This document shows, in pieces, positions 1 to 12,423 of a DNA stretch of 64,000 bases. The notes under the pieces were generated by a model. The model searched no databases, was not told where the DNA came from, and worked only from the letters and a program-made list of their open reading frames with translations. The position numbers were made by a program, and so were the translations under genes. Position 1 is the stretch's first letter, and the number at the start of each line of letters is the position of its first letter. Source of the stretch: Hypoxylon rubiginosum (Eukaryota; Ascomycota; Sordariomycetes; Xylariales; Hypoxylaceae). The stretch is from assembly GCA_902806565.1 (NCBI GenBank), contig CADCXA010000052.1:1-64000 (forward strand). The letters are read 5' to 3'.

Positions 1-114
<114 letters not shown>

Positions 115-3100
115 ACTATATTATAATATTATTTATTATATTTTTAATATAAAATAATGTTATAATTTTTTTTATTTACGATAAATAAGTTTTAAAAGTG
201 GTAAAAGTTATAAAATAATTAGTATATTTAGTAACTAAAAAAATAATTATAAATTATTTTAATATAAATTTAATATATTTACTTAAGATATTTTAATAAG
301 GTATCTTGTATTTTTAAAGCTAGGTTAATTGTTTTTTAGAATATATTTTTTTAGTTAAAGTTTATTTTTTATTTATAATATATATTTTAATTTTTTTTAT
401 AAAATTTATATATATAAATAATATAATAACACTTTTTATTTAATAATAAATATAACTATAAAATTAAAAATATAAAAACTTATAACGGTTTAAGTTATAT
501 TAAACTTAATTTTATAGTTGTTAAATTTTAAATATCCTTAATTTAACTAAACCGGGAACTGGTTTATTAGCGTGTTTTTTAATAGTTATTTTTATTAAAA
601 AGGTAAATATTTATCTTTTTATTTTAATAATTAAAATAACATTATATTAAAAAAAAAAATAATATATTAAATTAATTTAATTTATTATAAAATATATAAA
701 ATAAATTTAAATAAAATAATAATAATAAAAGATTATAATTATAGTTATTTATAATATATATTAATTTTTATTTGATTTTTTTCTTTTTTAATATATAAAT
801 AAATACTTAATTTAATAACAGTATAAACATATATTAAATATTTTCCTTTTATTTTTTTATAAACCGATTATATTTTTTTAAATCTTATAATATTATATTA
901 TATTTATTACTTTTTATATAATATTAATTATAAATTAATTAATATATATTAAATTAAATAAAAAAGTTATAAGTTTTATTAAAATAATGTTTAATAATAA
1001 AAAAAATATTAATAAAAAATAGGAACTTTAAGTTTTATTTATTTTAATAATAATTTAAAGTTAGTTATATAGTATTTATCACTTAATATTTTTTATATTT
1101 TTAAAAATGTTTTTTAATAGTTTAAAGTAAAAGCTAGTTAAATGGTTAAATTATTTTATATATAGGTGCCTAGTGTTTTTTTTTATAGGGGATATTAGTT
1201 ATATTAAAATAAAGAAATATTTTTTATAGATTATATTAAAGTTATATTAAAATATATATATAATAAAATAATAAAATTATTTAATAGTTTATTATAATAT
1301 AATAATAAAAATTAATAAAATAAATTATTTATTTAATTTTAATTTTTAATTATTTCTTTAAATAATTTAAAAAAATATATAATATTATTATAATTTATTT
1401 TAAACTTTAAATTATATTATATTTAATTAAAATATTATATTATTTTTATTTATAAGGAAAAAAATATAGTATTAAATATAGGATTAATTATATATTTAAT
1501 TTAGTTTTTAAATAAAAGTGGTTATTTATAATTATAATTATTAACGTTAGATTTTTATTAACTTATAGTTTTATAGTTATAAGGCTTAGTTTAATTTAGT
1601 TTTTTAATGTTTATAATGTTAGTTAATAAGGAATAAAATAGTTTTATAAAGATTTAATAATATATATATTTAAAAGTATAATACTTTTTATTATATTATA
1701 AAGTAATTAAGTTTTTAAATTTATAATTTAATGGTTATTAATTTTATTTAAACTTTTATAAAAAAAAATATAAAGTAATAAAATAATATTAAAATTAAAA
1801 TTAAAATATAAGTATTTTTTTAGATTATTTTACTTTAAGTTGTAATTTTATTTTAATTAAAAATTTATTATTATTATATATTTTTTTATTTTTTAAACTA
1901 TATAATTTATTAAAAAGGATATTTGTTAGTTTTTTTTAAATATATAAGTAAATATTAAAAATAATTATATAAAATTTTAATTAGGTAAATTAAGTTATAA
2001 AAAAATAATTATTATTTTAATTTAAAAAAGTAATTAATAAATAAAAAGATTTATAAGTTATGGTAATTATAAAAATAATATCCTTTTAATTATTTAATTT
2101 ATATAAAAATATAATCTTAAAATCTTAAAATATAAAATTATTTTATGTTATTATAATATATTAGTTTTTTTTAAAACACGTTAATTTTTTATAACTTATT
2201 TTATTTTTTTATATTTTGTTATTTTTTAAATAAGGAGTATCTTTTAAAGATTTTTTAAATTGCTTTAAAGATTTAAAATAAGCTGTTATTATATTTTAAA
2301 CTAACTTTTTTAAATTTAATAAATTTTTTAAATTTAATTAATTTTATGGTAATAAATTTTTTATTATTTTTATATTATTATTTATATTTATTATTTTACC
2401 TGTTTTTTTATTTTATTTTATCTTAGTTATAATTAAGTATAAAAAATATAATATAATTATAATATTTAATATATCCCTTTTTTTTTTTTTTAGTTTATAA
2501 AAATATATTAAAGATATATATATATAATTTTTTATATTATTTTTATTTTAGTAGTAAAAAAAGGTTAATAAGATAAATAATAAAATATTTACTATAGTTT
2601 TTATTTTAATTTTATTAGAATATATAAAGCTATGTTTTAATATTATTTAATATAATGTTAAATATAATAGTAATGGATAATAAAGTATGTTTTTTTTTTT
2701 GTAAATACTAGTTAAATCTCTAAGTAATATTAAAGTAAATAATATATTTTATAATAATTTAATTTTAAGTAATAATTAAAAATTAAGAAATATTAATATT
2801 TAAATTTTTATATTTAACTATTAAAAATAAGAAGTTAAATGTAACATAAATTTTAGTTAATTTGTTTATATATTTAAAATATTAAAGTGTTTTAAATTAT
2901 ATGGGTAAATTATTTTATAATATATTAAACTTTAAGTAAAAAAGTTTTATATTTATTAAAAACTTTAATAAAATAATTTTATAATAAATAAATTTATTAT
3001 TAAAATATTTAAAATAAGAATTTATAAATTTCTTTATTATATTAAATAAATAATAATTAAAAGTTTTTTTTATTTTTATTTTTATAAGTATAATATTAAG

Positions 3101-6100
3101 TTAAAACTTTTATAATATTTTTATAGGTGTTAGTTTTATTATATAGCTTTTATTTAATTTATTTATTTTATAAAATTATTATTTTTATATTTATAATTTT
3201 ATATTTTTATATTTTTTATTTATATTTATATTTTTTATTTTAATTAATAATAACTAGATAAATTTAAATTACTTTAATATTAATAAAAAATATTTAATAT
3301 AATGTTTAATTTTATTAATAATTAAAATAATATTAGTTAAAACATTATAAAATTTATTATTAAAAAAAATATTATTAAATTTAAAATAATAAATATAAAA
3401 TTTTAAGTTAGTAACTAAAATTATATATTTTTTAATTTTTATTTATATTATAATAAATTTAATAGATTTTTAAAATTTATTGGTTTTATTTATTTTATAA
3501 AAAAAAAAAAAAGTTAAGATGTAAATTAAAAGTATAAACGTTTTATAAATAAAATTTATAAATAATATTTTAAAGATTTTATAATTATTTAAAACTTTTT
3601 TAAACCTTTTAAATAAAAAAAGTTTAAAGTTTATTAATAAAATATTATTTATAAAAATAATATAATTAATATTAAAATTTTTAACTAATGTTAATTAGTT
3701 ATATAAATTCTTTTAATTTAAATTAAAATAAGTAATTTATATAAAAATGGGTTTTTAAGTTAATTTAAAAGAAAATATATTATTAAAAATAAGGTTTTAT
3801 AAAAATAAAAAGGGGAAGTTATTAAAAAAAATTAAAGTTAATTATTATTAAATAACTTAAATAAGGATATGTTAATATAAAATAAATAATTTATAATAAT
3901 TAAATTACTTATATTTTAATTAATAATTTTATTCTTTAAAGTTTAAATATAAAAATTTTATAGTTAAAAATATTGTTTTTAATAATAAACTACGCTAACT
4001 TAAATTTAATTAACTTAGATTTTTTTATAAAAAATAATTTAATTTTATTAATTAAGTTAAATTATTTTTTTAAAGATAAATATATTTTAAATAATAAAAA
4101 AGTTAAAATTTAAAGATTTATTATAAAAATAATAAAAGATATTTTATAATTATTATTAAATTAAAATATATATTTAAATCTATATAAGTTTATATATTAA
4201 AAAGAGTAGGATTTTAATTTAAATAATTAAAAAAAAAAATAATAAAAAAAAAAAAGTGTTATTTTTTAATAATAAATAAAGTTATTATAATATATTTAAT
4301 AATATTTTTAAAAAATTAAAGTAAAATATTATTTATTATATATAAATAATATGTTATAAATAACATAATAAAATGTTATTAATAATATTATAAACTTTAT
4401 TATTATTAAATAAAAATTTAATATTTTAAAAGGTTTTTTAAAAAATATTTTTTATATTATTAAATTAATTAAGTAATAAAAATCTAATAAAAATAAAGTA
4501 AAATAATTAATTAAATATATAATAATAATAAAAAAGAAAATAAAATATAATAATATTATTTATAATATTAAATAATAAAACTTAAAATAAAATTAAATAA
4601 ACTAATTTAATTAATAATTATATAAGTTATATAAAATTAACAAAAAATAAATAATAAGTTTTAGTTTTCTTTTAAATTATATTATTAATTAATAATTATA
4701 AATCTTTAAATAATTATAAAAATTATATAAATTATAAAATATAACTTAAAATATAATTATTTTTAGTTTTTATAAAGTTTTTAATACCTAAATATTTATA
4801 TAGGTAAAGTTTAAATAATAAAATATTATTAATTTATTAATAATTTAATATAAAATATTAATTTATATTTAAATATATTTGTTTTTTTAAAATACATTAT
4901 TTTTTAAAATTTTAATTAAATGAATTTATATTTTTTTTTATTATTAAAAAATTAATAATTAACTATATTATCTTAGCTTTTATATATTAAAATAAGAAAA
5001 TGGTATTGTTTTTTTTATAGGTATTTTATTTTTTATATTATTTTATTTAAAAAGCTACGTATTTAACTTTTATATTTTATAAAAATTTTAATAAAAAAAT
5101 AAATATATTTTAACTTAATATTATCCTTACCCTTATTAAATTTAATTTTAACTTACTATAAATAACTTTTTTTATTATTTTTATTATTATTATTATAATT
5201 ATATTATTAATTCCTTAAAATAATTTAAAATAATATTTAATTAAAAAAATAAAAATAATAACTTTTATTAATTTTAATAATAGTTTAATAATAGTTTAGT
5301 AATAGTTTAGTAATGGCTTAGTAATAACTTAGTAATAGTTTATATTTAATAGTTAAAAAATTAAATTTATAAATTTTATAATTATTTTTTTATAAAAAAA
5401 ATTTAATAATTTAGTAATTTAATAGATAAACTATTTATTTATAATTTTATAATTATATTATATATATTTTTAATGTTAAAAATATATTTAAAATTAATAC
5501 TATAATTTTTATTAAATTAAATTAATATTAAAATAATGTTATTAATAAAATAAATATGTTAGTTTTTTTTAATATATATAATAATATTTATTATTTTCTA
5601 AAAAAAGTATTAATATAATAATTAGATTTAATAGTTATTTTAATTATTTAAAACTTTTATTTATAATATAGGTATTTTTATAGTATATTAACCCTATTAA
5701 ATTATTATTAAATTGTTATTTAATAATAATTTAATTTTAAATTTAATATAATTAATAAAAATAAACCTTATTTTAAATTAAAATATTATTAAATAAATTC
5801 TTATAAATTAGTTTTTATTTAATTATTGTTTAATTATAATTAACATGTTATTTAAAGTAAAAAAAATATATTAAAAAAAATTATAAGTTTTTAAACGTAA
5901 TTATAAATTAAAATACCAGTAAGTATTTTAAAAATATAATGATAAATAGGATATTAAATATTATAAAGTTTTTTAATTTTTAAGTTTTAGTTTTTAAGTT
6001 TAATAATAATATATAAATAAATATATTATTTATTTAACGTTTAATATCTAATAAATTATAAAATATATAATTAAAACTACGTTTAGATTTAATGTTATAT

Positions 6101-7850
6101 ATAAAATTGTTTTTAAAAAAAAAGAAAACGTTTATATATTATATATTTTTAGTGGATTTTTAGTTAATAATTTTAATATTAAAGATATTAACATATTTTT
6201 TATATTAAAATAAATATATAATAAATATTAAACTATAATTTAATAATAATTTAATAATAATTAATATTATTTAATAAATTTATTTTATATAATTTTTATC
6301 TAGTTTTAAAAAACTATTATTAAAGATTTATAAACTATTATTTTAGAAGCTAGTAAATAAGATATTAATTAAATAATATAATATTATATATAAATTTGTT
6401 TTTATTAAAATTTAATATAATATGTAATTTTTTTATAAATTTAGGTAAAATATAATTAATTTATTATTAAACTTTTATTTAATTATTATTTAATATAGTT
6501 AATTAATATTAAATATTTATATAGTTATAATCTATAAAATATTTTAATTTTTAAAATTAATTAAATTATAAATTAATATAAAGTTAAAATATAAGTTAAT
6601 TTTTATTAATAATTTTATATTAAATAACTAATTAATTAAACTTATAAATAAAACCTTTATAAAATAATAAAAATAAAATTTTTATTATAAAATAAGTTTA
6701 ATATATTTAAAATATATAATGTTTTATATATATTTAAAAAGTTATAAACTTATTATTTAAATGTTTAAAAAGTGGCGTTTATTATTTTATTTAAAAGAAA
6801 ATAAGGTGAAAATTAATAAGAAAAAAAAGGAAAAAAAAAATAAAAAAAACTTACTAACATTTATTTAAATATTAAAATTTTAAATTTAAATTTAACTGGT
6901 GTTAAATAATTATTTAATTATAATTAATTAATATATTAATTTTATTAATTTAATATATAACTTAAAATTAATTTAAATAATAATTAATAATAAATTTTAT
7001 TAGTTTAAATTAATTAACTTTTTACTTTTATTTTTTATTTATTTATTATTTTAAAAGTTATTATTATTTTTATATATAAATTTAAATAATATTAATTTAT
7101 TTTATAATTATAATTATATATTTATAAAAAATTAAAATAAGTTTAATTTATTTATTTATTAATTAATTAAGTATATAAAAACCTTTAAAAAATTTAATAA
7201 TAAAAATAAAGGTAATGAGTTTAAAAACCAGTTAAAATATAATAATAATAATTAATTTTTTTTTAGTTTATTATTTTTATTATTTTTATTAAAACTTAAA
7301 AACAATAAAAAAATTAATAAAATTAAGATTTACACTAGTAAAAATAAAAACAATGAGTTTAATAATAATTTTTAAATTAATATAAATAATAATATATTTA
7401 TTAAAAATATAAATAATGGGTTAATTGTTATTTAATAATTGTTAAGTAATAGTTTAATAATAATTTACTTATATTTAATAATTGTTATTAAGTTATTAAA
7501 AAGAAAAAGAAAGGTTATATTTTTATTATTTAGTTAATAATAAATTATTAGAAATTAAATTATAAATATAAATATTATTATTTTTAATTTAGATATAAAA
7601 TATATTTTATAAAAATAAAAATAAATAAAAAATTTATAAATATTTTATATAAATTTAATTTTATATTTATATTTTTTTAAATTAATAGTTGATTTTAAAT
7701 AATTTTTAAGTTTATTTTTATAAGTTTTAATATTAATATATATTTATATTAAAAGTATTTATAAATTTAAAAGTTATAAAATATATTAAAATATTTAATT
7801 TTATATTACTTTTATTTATTAAATAATTTAAAGTATTTATTAATTAGTGT
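115..7850. repeat. AT-rich, RIP-like degenerate repeat block
   Basis: About 7.7 kb made almost wholly of A and T, with no open frame of useful length. CpA and TpG are rare and TpA is very common, the pattern RIP leaves in ascomycete transposons. The few surviving non-AT bases on the given strand are mostly G, the opposite of the island at 31909-41989. No terminal repeat or recognisable transposon protein could be read. The right edge, where ordinary composition resumes, is gradual at about 7840-7900. I infer one or more decayed transposons; the family is not identifiable by eye. Confidence 0.8.
5276..5341. repeat. 11-bp tandem repeat, six copies
   Basis: Six consecutive 11-base units related to AGTAATAGTTT occupy this span exactly (66 bp), with one to three differences per copy. 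A looser version of the motif recurs near 7437-7490. It lies inside the AT-rich block and may be a relic of a minisatellite in the original element. Confidence 0.75.
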
Positions 7851-8070
7851 GGCTGTGTTATAATTTCTTATTTATAGTTTAACATATTTAGTTTTTTGAT
7901 TTTGGCTAAGATATATAAATGGTTTACCTTAGAGGGTACCGGTTAATTTTATGGTACCTAGGGGGTAGGTACTTGATAATTCATGTGTCTAACTACTTCG
8001 ATATTTAACTACATACCTCATATGTACCTACATGTAGGTACCTCATATGTATATAGATACCTGCAATATA

Positions 8071-8905
8071 CTATGTAACACTCCAATATCCCCCATCCCA
8101 TCCCTTTCGCGTTGCCTTTGTTTTTCTATCAAAGAGAAATCCGCTATTTTGTAAGTTCTGGAACAACTCGTCAGAGTTATAGCTCCGCACAACTGATTTG
8201 ATCTGGTCGAAGTTCGCTGCGCCATAGCTTTCGAGCACCTTCTGTGTTAGGCTGGCGTGATTCATGAATTGAAAGTCAAGTAGAAGGTTTCGATTTTTAG
8301 CTAGTCCATTTATGCTATCTTGGAGCGCCTCAAGTGCCTGCTGCGCAGTGACGTCGTTTGCTTTATTGTGCCACTCTACGACTAGAGACCACCCTGAGGC
8401 GTGCATTTCAGCAACTACTACATATCGTAGCGCATAGGAATAGCGTATACTTACACGTTTGTGAGATTTTAGATAGACCGCAAGAGTTTCCTCCGCGATT
8501 TTGCCCCTCTTGAACCATTGCTAATGACAAAGGCTCAATAGTATATGACAGGTTTGTATATGTTGCGATGCTAGACGACTATACAATCGATAGAAATTGT
8601 TCGTGAAACTTGATATAGAGGCCGTAATCGGCTTTTGTAGTAGCAGCGGAGGGCAATTGTCTGAATTAAATTAGTATAAACCCACCAAGGTTATCATTTT
8701 GAAATGCTCACCTCGCATTGTAAGGGGCATATGAAGTAGTAGCACGCTGAGCGTTGGACAAGTCAGCGGAGCTTATGATACTTGAGCCCTTGGAAGACTT
8801 CGGGTTGCTGCGCTCGATACTTAGAAGATCATCCGATAGCAGCGCAGTTGAGTAAACTACTAAAGACAAAACGACATAATAGAGCAACATTGAAGAGATA
8901 GTCAT
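8071..8905 (-). pseudogene. BBE/FAD-linked oxidoreductase pseudogene
   Basis: Reading the minus strand, exon 1 (8905-8712) gives a hydrophobic secretion-signal-like N-terminus. A good intron (8711-8661, GTGAGC to TTCAG, branch TACTAAT) leads to exon 2 (8660-8455), a short intron (8454-8418) and exon 3 (8417-8071). The C-terminal 150 residues match the fungal FAD-linked, berberine-bridge-type oxidoreductase family: YTNLS, a RGGN..GL..SQT segment, W.LVVEW, then SYGAANFDQIK and a NSGFLF end. An in-frame TAG (8581-8579) interrupts exon 2, and the FAD-binding PCMH core of about 200 residues is missing between the signal region and the C-terminal domain. Total length is about half the usual 500-600 aa. 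I infer a dead gene with an internal deletion. The family call rests on recalled motifs. Confidence 0.6.
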
Positions 8906-9425
8906 TGGTCTGAAGATTGGCTGATAATTGACCCTTTGTAGGTATCGGCGATGGCGTTCTTCATTCTATCTATCACTAGTACGTGCTCACTGGGTGGTTT
9001 GTATACTTATATCCGACTTGATGTTATCCAATGCATCCGAGACTCAGGGGAAACTCCCATGGCGTTTTCATTATTACGAGTGGCGCTAGATTTTAGATAT
9101 TTGCGATTACTGTTAGCGAAGCGGTGAGATATTCTTCTTGGGGGCCACGCATCACGATAGCAACTTGGTATGAAGGAGCGCAGGCAAGGTTACACCAGCA
9201 GCCAGCATAAGCCTCGACATATTTGGAATAAAAGAGAAATGAGAACAGAATATATACCATTAAGGCAGGTACCTAGCAATGGGGCTCTCGCAACTCCAAT
9301 ACTCCCTTAGCATCCATCCAGCATTGCAGCAATGACAGCCTCACGGAGTTCAGTGTATAATTTACAGGCAATCCTTAGTTACGGGTTTATTTCGAAGTTT
9401 TGTGAGCATCTAGGCACCTAGGTAT
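8906..9425. other. Intergenic, no gene seen
   Basis: Ordinary-composition DNA between the two oxidoreductase remnants. It has stops in all frames and a CACCTAGGTA motif near its end. I see no RNA gene. Confidence 0.5.
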
Positions 9426-9641
9426 CTAAGTATACTTGAACGATATTAATCCCACACTGTGACATTGTCGCAAATGCGTCGTAATCGAAGGAATGAACCT
9501 AAACCCTAACTTTAACCCGCTGACCTGGTGCTCAGGCAAGCTGCGAATGTGGTTTACGTGCTCATTTGAAATAATTAAAATCTCTCCGTTGTTGCGTGAT
9601 ATCTTAAACATGGAATTTCCATACTGATCAGAGGTAAGCAA
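9426..9641 (-). pseudogene. Cytochrome P450 N-terminal fragment
   Basis: The first roughly 40 residues on the minus strand (about 9641-9520) read like the segment after the membrane anchor of fungal microsomal P450s: QYGNSMFKISRNNGEILII followed by NEHVNHIRSLPEHQVS, the usual [FxI.....VVI.P.YIDElrsLPd..vS] pattern. After that the frame runs into a telomere-like GGGTTA/TTAGGG stretch and unrelated sequence. No I-helix, ExxR or heme motif lies nearby, so only a fragment remains. It could be a surviving exon of a gene lost by rearrangement. Confidence 0.45.
9498..9518. repeat. Degenerate interstitial telomere-like sequence
   Basis: Twenty-one bases made of CCTAAA-CCCTAA-CTTTAACCC, i.e. one exact and two imperfect fungal telomere units. 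It lies exactly where the P450 fragment loses family resemblance, so it may be a break-repair scar. It is short enough to be chance. Confidence 0.4.
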
Positions 9642-10354
9642 AGAGGGATACTAATTGTTAAGTGATCCGGCTGTGTATCAATTATCGCACTGACAATGCT
9701 CTTTTGGTTGATACCTCTTGAAGACCAATCGGCGTGGTACTGCTACACAGAGAAGTGGCTAATATAGTAGACGCGCAACGTACTATTGTATACAACATGC
9801 CACTCGCGGACTTCATATCTTGGCCTCCGCTTTCAGATGCACCGCTAGGGAAGAAGTTTGCGACGAGCTTCCGTCAAAAAGAGTGCTATCTGTATTGTAT
9901 CAGTCCTACTCGTATAATTTTTCTTATCATGTTGTGCAACACAAACACTTTGATCAAGGGCAAGCTTAGCTTTCATACCGCCCTACCACCCAATGCTTTA
10001 AAATGCTTATGATTGGGCATCCTAGAACTTACCCCTACGCTTACAGCAAGGGAGGGTATTATATTAAATTTGCGTAACGGAAGATCCGGTGGCGTTGGTG
10101 GTAACAGTTGAGTGTCTCACACCTTATCTTTTTGATGTTTAAGGCGGCAGCCCTACGTCTTTTCAGCAGTTAGAGGGTGAATTATTTTATAACCTCCTCA
10201 TCTCTTCGCCGTTTTCTAGACAGACGTCGAGCAACGGATGTCTTATCCTCTAAGGAGGGGAAAACTTTGAGGGAAAGAGAACGTCGCATCGCTGTCAAAT
10301 CTCATACTCCAACCTCTGTTATTCGTACAGCGCTTACTCTTTTTGAACGCCAAG
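9642..10354. other. Intergenic with an unrecognised 92-codon frame
   Basis: A plus-strand open frame (9734-10012) has no recognisable domain, and I do not call it a gene. The rest, including the stretch upstream of the membrane-protein start at 10355, shows nothing definite. Confidence 0.35.
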
Positions 10355-11552
10355 ATGCCCTCATTGAACCAACCTCCTCTTGTGAACCCCAATGACCCAG
10401 GCCGTGGGCCTGCGATCCTTGGCATTGCATGGGCTCTGACTATCATTTGTTTGGCTATCACTGGAATTCGAGTTTATATTCGTAGTCGAAGGCCCTTTGT
10501 GCTCGGCTGGGATGACTGGCTCATCGTCATCGCAGCGGTATGTGTCCGAACTGCACAACCCAGTTCATCCAGCTAATAGAAAACTGTCAATAGCTCATCC
10601 AAATCGTTTATACAGGCTTCGTTACGGAAGCATGTCACTGGGGTGCTGGAATGCATGATGCTGACCTTACGCTTAACCAACTTATTAATATTATCAAGTG
10701 GTTCTGGATCTCGACTACCCCTGCGTTAATAGTATCCGTCATATCTAGGGTATCAGCTGCCATCTTACTGATTCGCATCTTTGGGAAGACAACGTGGTTC
10801 AAATGGTATTTGGTTGGCTTTACTGCTCTCCAAACTGTCGGCGGTATCTTAGCCATCGTCTTTATATGGGTTCAGCAAACACTAATCGAATTTGTATGGA
10901 ATCCAATGATCCAACCAACGTCCAAGCGAGGGTCTGACTTCGACAACATTCCTTCATATGTAGCCCAAGGTGAATTATATTCCTTCGATCCTCTTATCTT
11001 TTGAAGCGAAGGCTGATGGCTGCACCAATAGCGCTCTTTGCATTTGCCGACTTGTCTTATGTTATCCTTCCTGTTTCCATCATACGGAGGCTGAACATGT
11101 CGCTAAGAACGAAGATTGGACTCGGCATCATACTAAGTCTATCTCTTGTTAGCTTCGTCGGATCGGTTATGAAAGCAGTGACCAGTTCGATAGCAAAAAC
11201 GCAGTATAGCTCTAGCTTGGTTATCCTCTGGTCTGCCCTCGAACAGACTCTTGTCATTATGATCAGCTGCGTTCCGGCTATCCGCCATACAGTGTTTGCC
11301 GAACTCCCGCTTCTCAAATCGGTCAGTGCATCGATTATCCGTATCATTAGCTTAGACAGGTCTAGGAAAAGTTCAGCGGTATCATTACCACACTCAGCCC
11401 ACTCACAATATCAGGATTTAGAATCTGCTGGAGGCAAAATGCACCAACCTGGTCTTTTTGTCTCGGAGGAAGCACTTGCATCAAAAGCTACACACGAAAG
11501 GGAAGATAATGTGAACATAGAAATGGGCGATTACACTCCACATGCCAGATAA
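10355..11552 (+). CDS. Fungal rhodopsin-domain (PF20684-type) integral membrane protein
   Basis: Three exons: 10355-10537, 10594-10969 and 11032-11552, giving 359 aa. The introns (10538-10593, 10970-11031) are GT-AG and keep the frame. The N-terminus carries the family hallmark of a first membrane helix ending in RVYIRSRR, then GWDDW. Later helices include the AFADLSYVILPV...IIRRLNMS block and an ALEQTLVIMISCVPAIR segment, both typical of this seven-helix fungal family. A soluble serine-rich tail of about 90 residues follows. The long frames visible in the sequence begin at non-ATG codons; ATG 10355 is chosen because the protein starts there in family style. The family is mostly of unknown function; some members (PTH11-like) act as surface sensors. 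The Cys-rich extracellular loop of many members is reduced here. Confidence 0.75.
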
Positions 11553-12423
11553 ACAACCGGTTCATCATGAGATAGGTATGGATAGGAGATTCAGCGGAAG
11601 GAGGAAAAACCCCTAAAATGTTGAGCCAGATTAGAACATGTAGTACTTTGGTGCCTAGGAGGTATAGAAGAGGTCCCTCGAAATGGCGACACAATAGCCC
11701 AAGTTTTACACAATTCAAACAATTCGTTTCTCGACTTCTTTGTCTCTATTTATGAAAAAGATTACTTGCTTACCTAGGTACGCACCTAGGTTACTTAATT
11801 TACCTTTCTCACTCGACACTGTGCACAAGCACTCCGTGCCAGGGCATACTGGCGTTGCTTGTTGAAAGGCGCATCTGTTGCCTCTAATAAGAGAGAGGGC
11901 CTATTAGTCGACTTATCGTGTCTAAGAGTGCCGAACATAGCGACAATTAAGACAATTTAGACACCAGGCGCATCACCAGGCATATTCCGCCGAGGTATAC
12001 CTAGACGATGACAGAAACAAAGAGACAAGAAAAACGAGGCTCTGCCCATACCTTTCGGTACACATACCTAAGGCACCTACAAAGGCCGGAATCCCGAAGT
12101 TACACAAATTATATATAACCGATCCGCCCTCGATGGTGCGACTGTACTGTGAACCCGGGCATATACACTACATACCCGATCATGATGTGTAACATGTACT
12201 TAGATACTTATCAGGTACATGTAAGTGCATTATTAATCTTTCGACCCATCAAAGGTTCTCCCGCTTCCAGCCAACCAACACGCATGACACCTACCATTTC
12301 CATTTCCTCTACACGCAGGCCAGCTTCTCACGCCATCGTTGCGTTCGCACAGCCTGCAGTCCTGAAAATCGAGTTCAACTCTGCTCTGTGTTTCGTACAT
12401 TCCACGTCGCTGCCGTCACAGCC
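11553..12423. other. Intergenic / P450 promoter region
   Basis: No coding signal found. It contains CCTAGGTA motifs near 11774-11795 and an AT-rich TATATAA stretch near 12110, about 310 bp before the P450 start, a possible but unproven promoter element. Confidence 0.4.

Noticed and set aside
5276..5341. Tandem repeat as a CRISPR array
   Set aside because: Units are contiguous 11-mers without spacers, and the genome is fungal.
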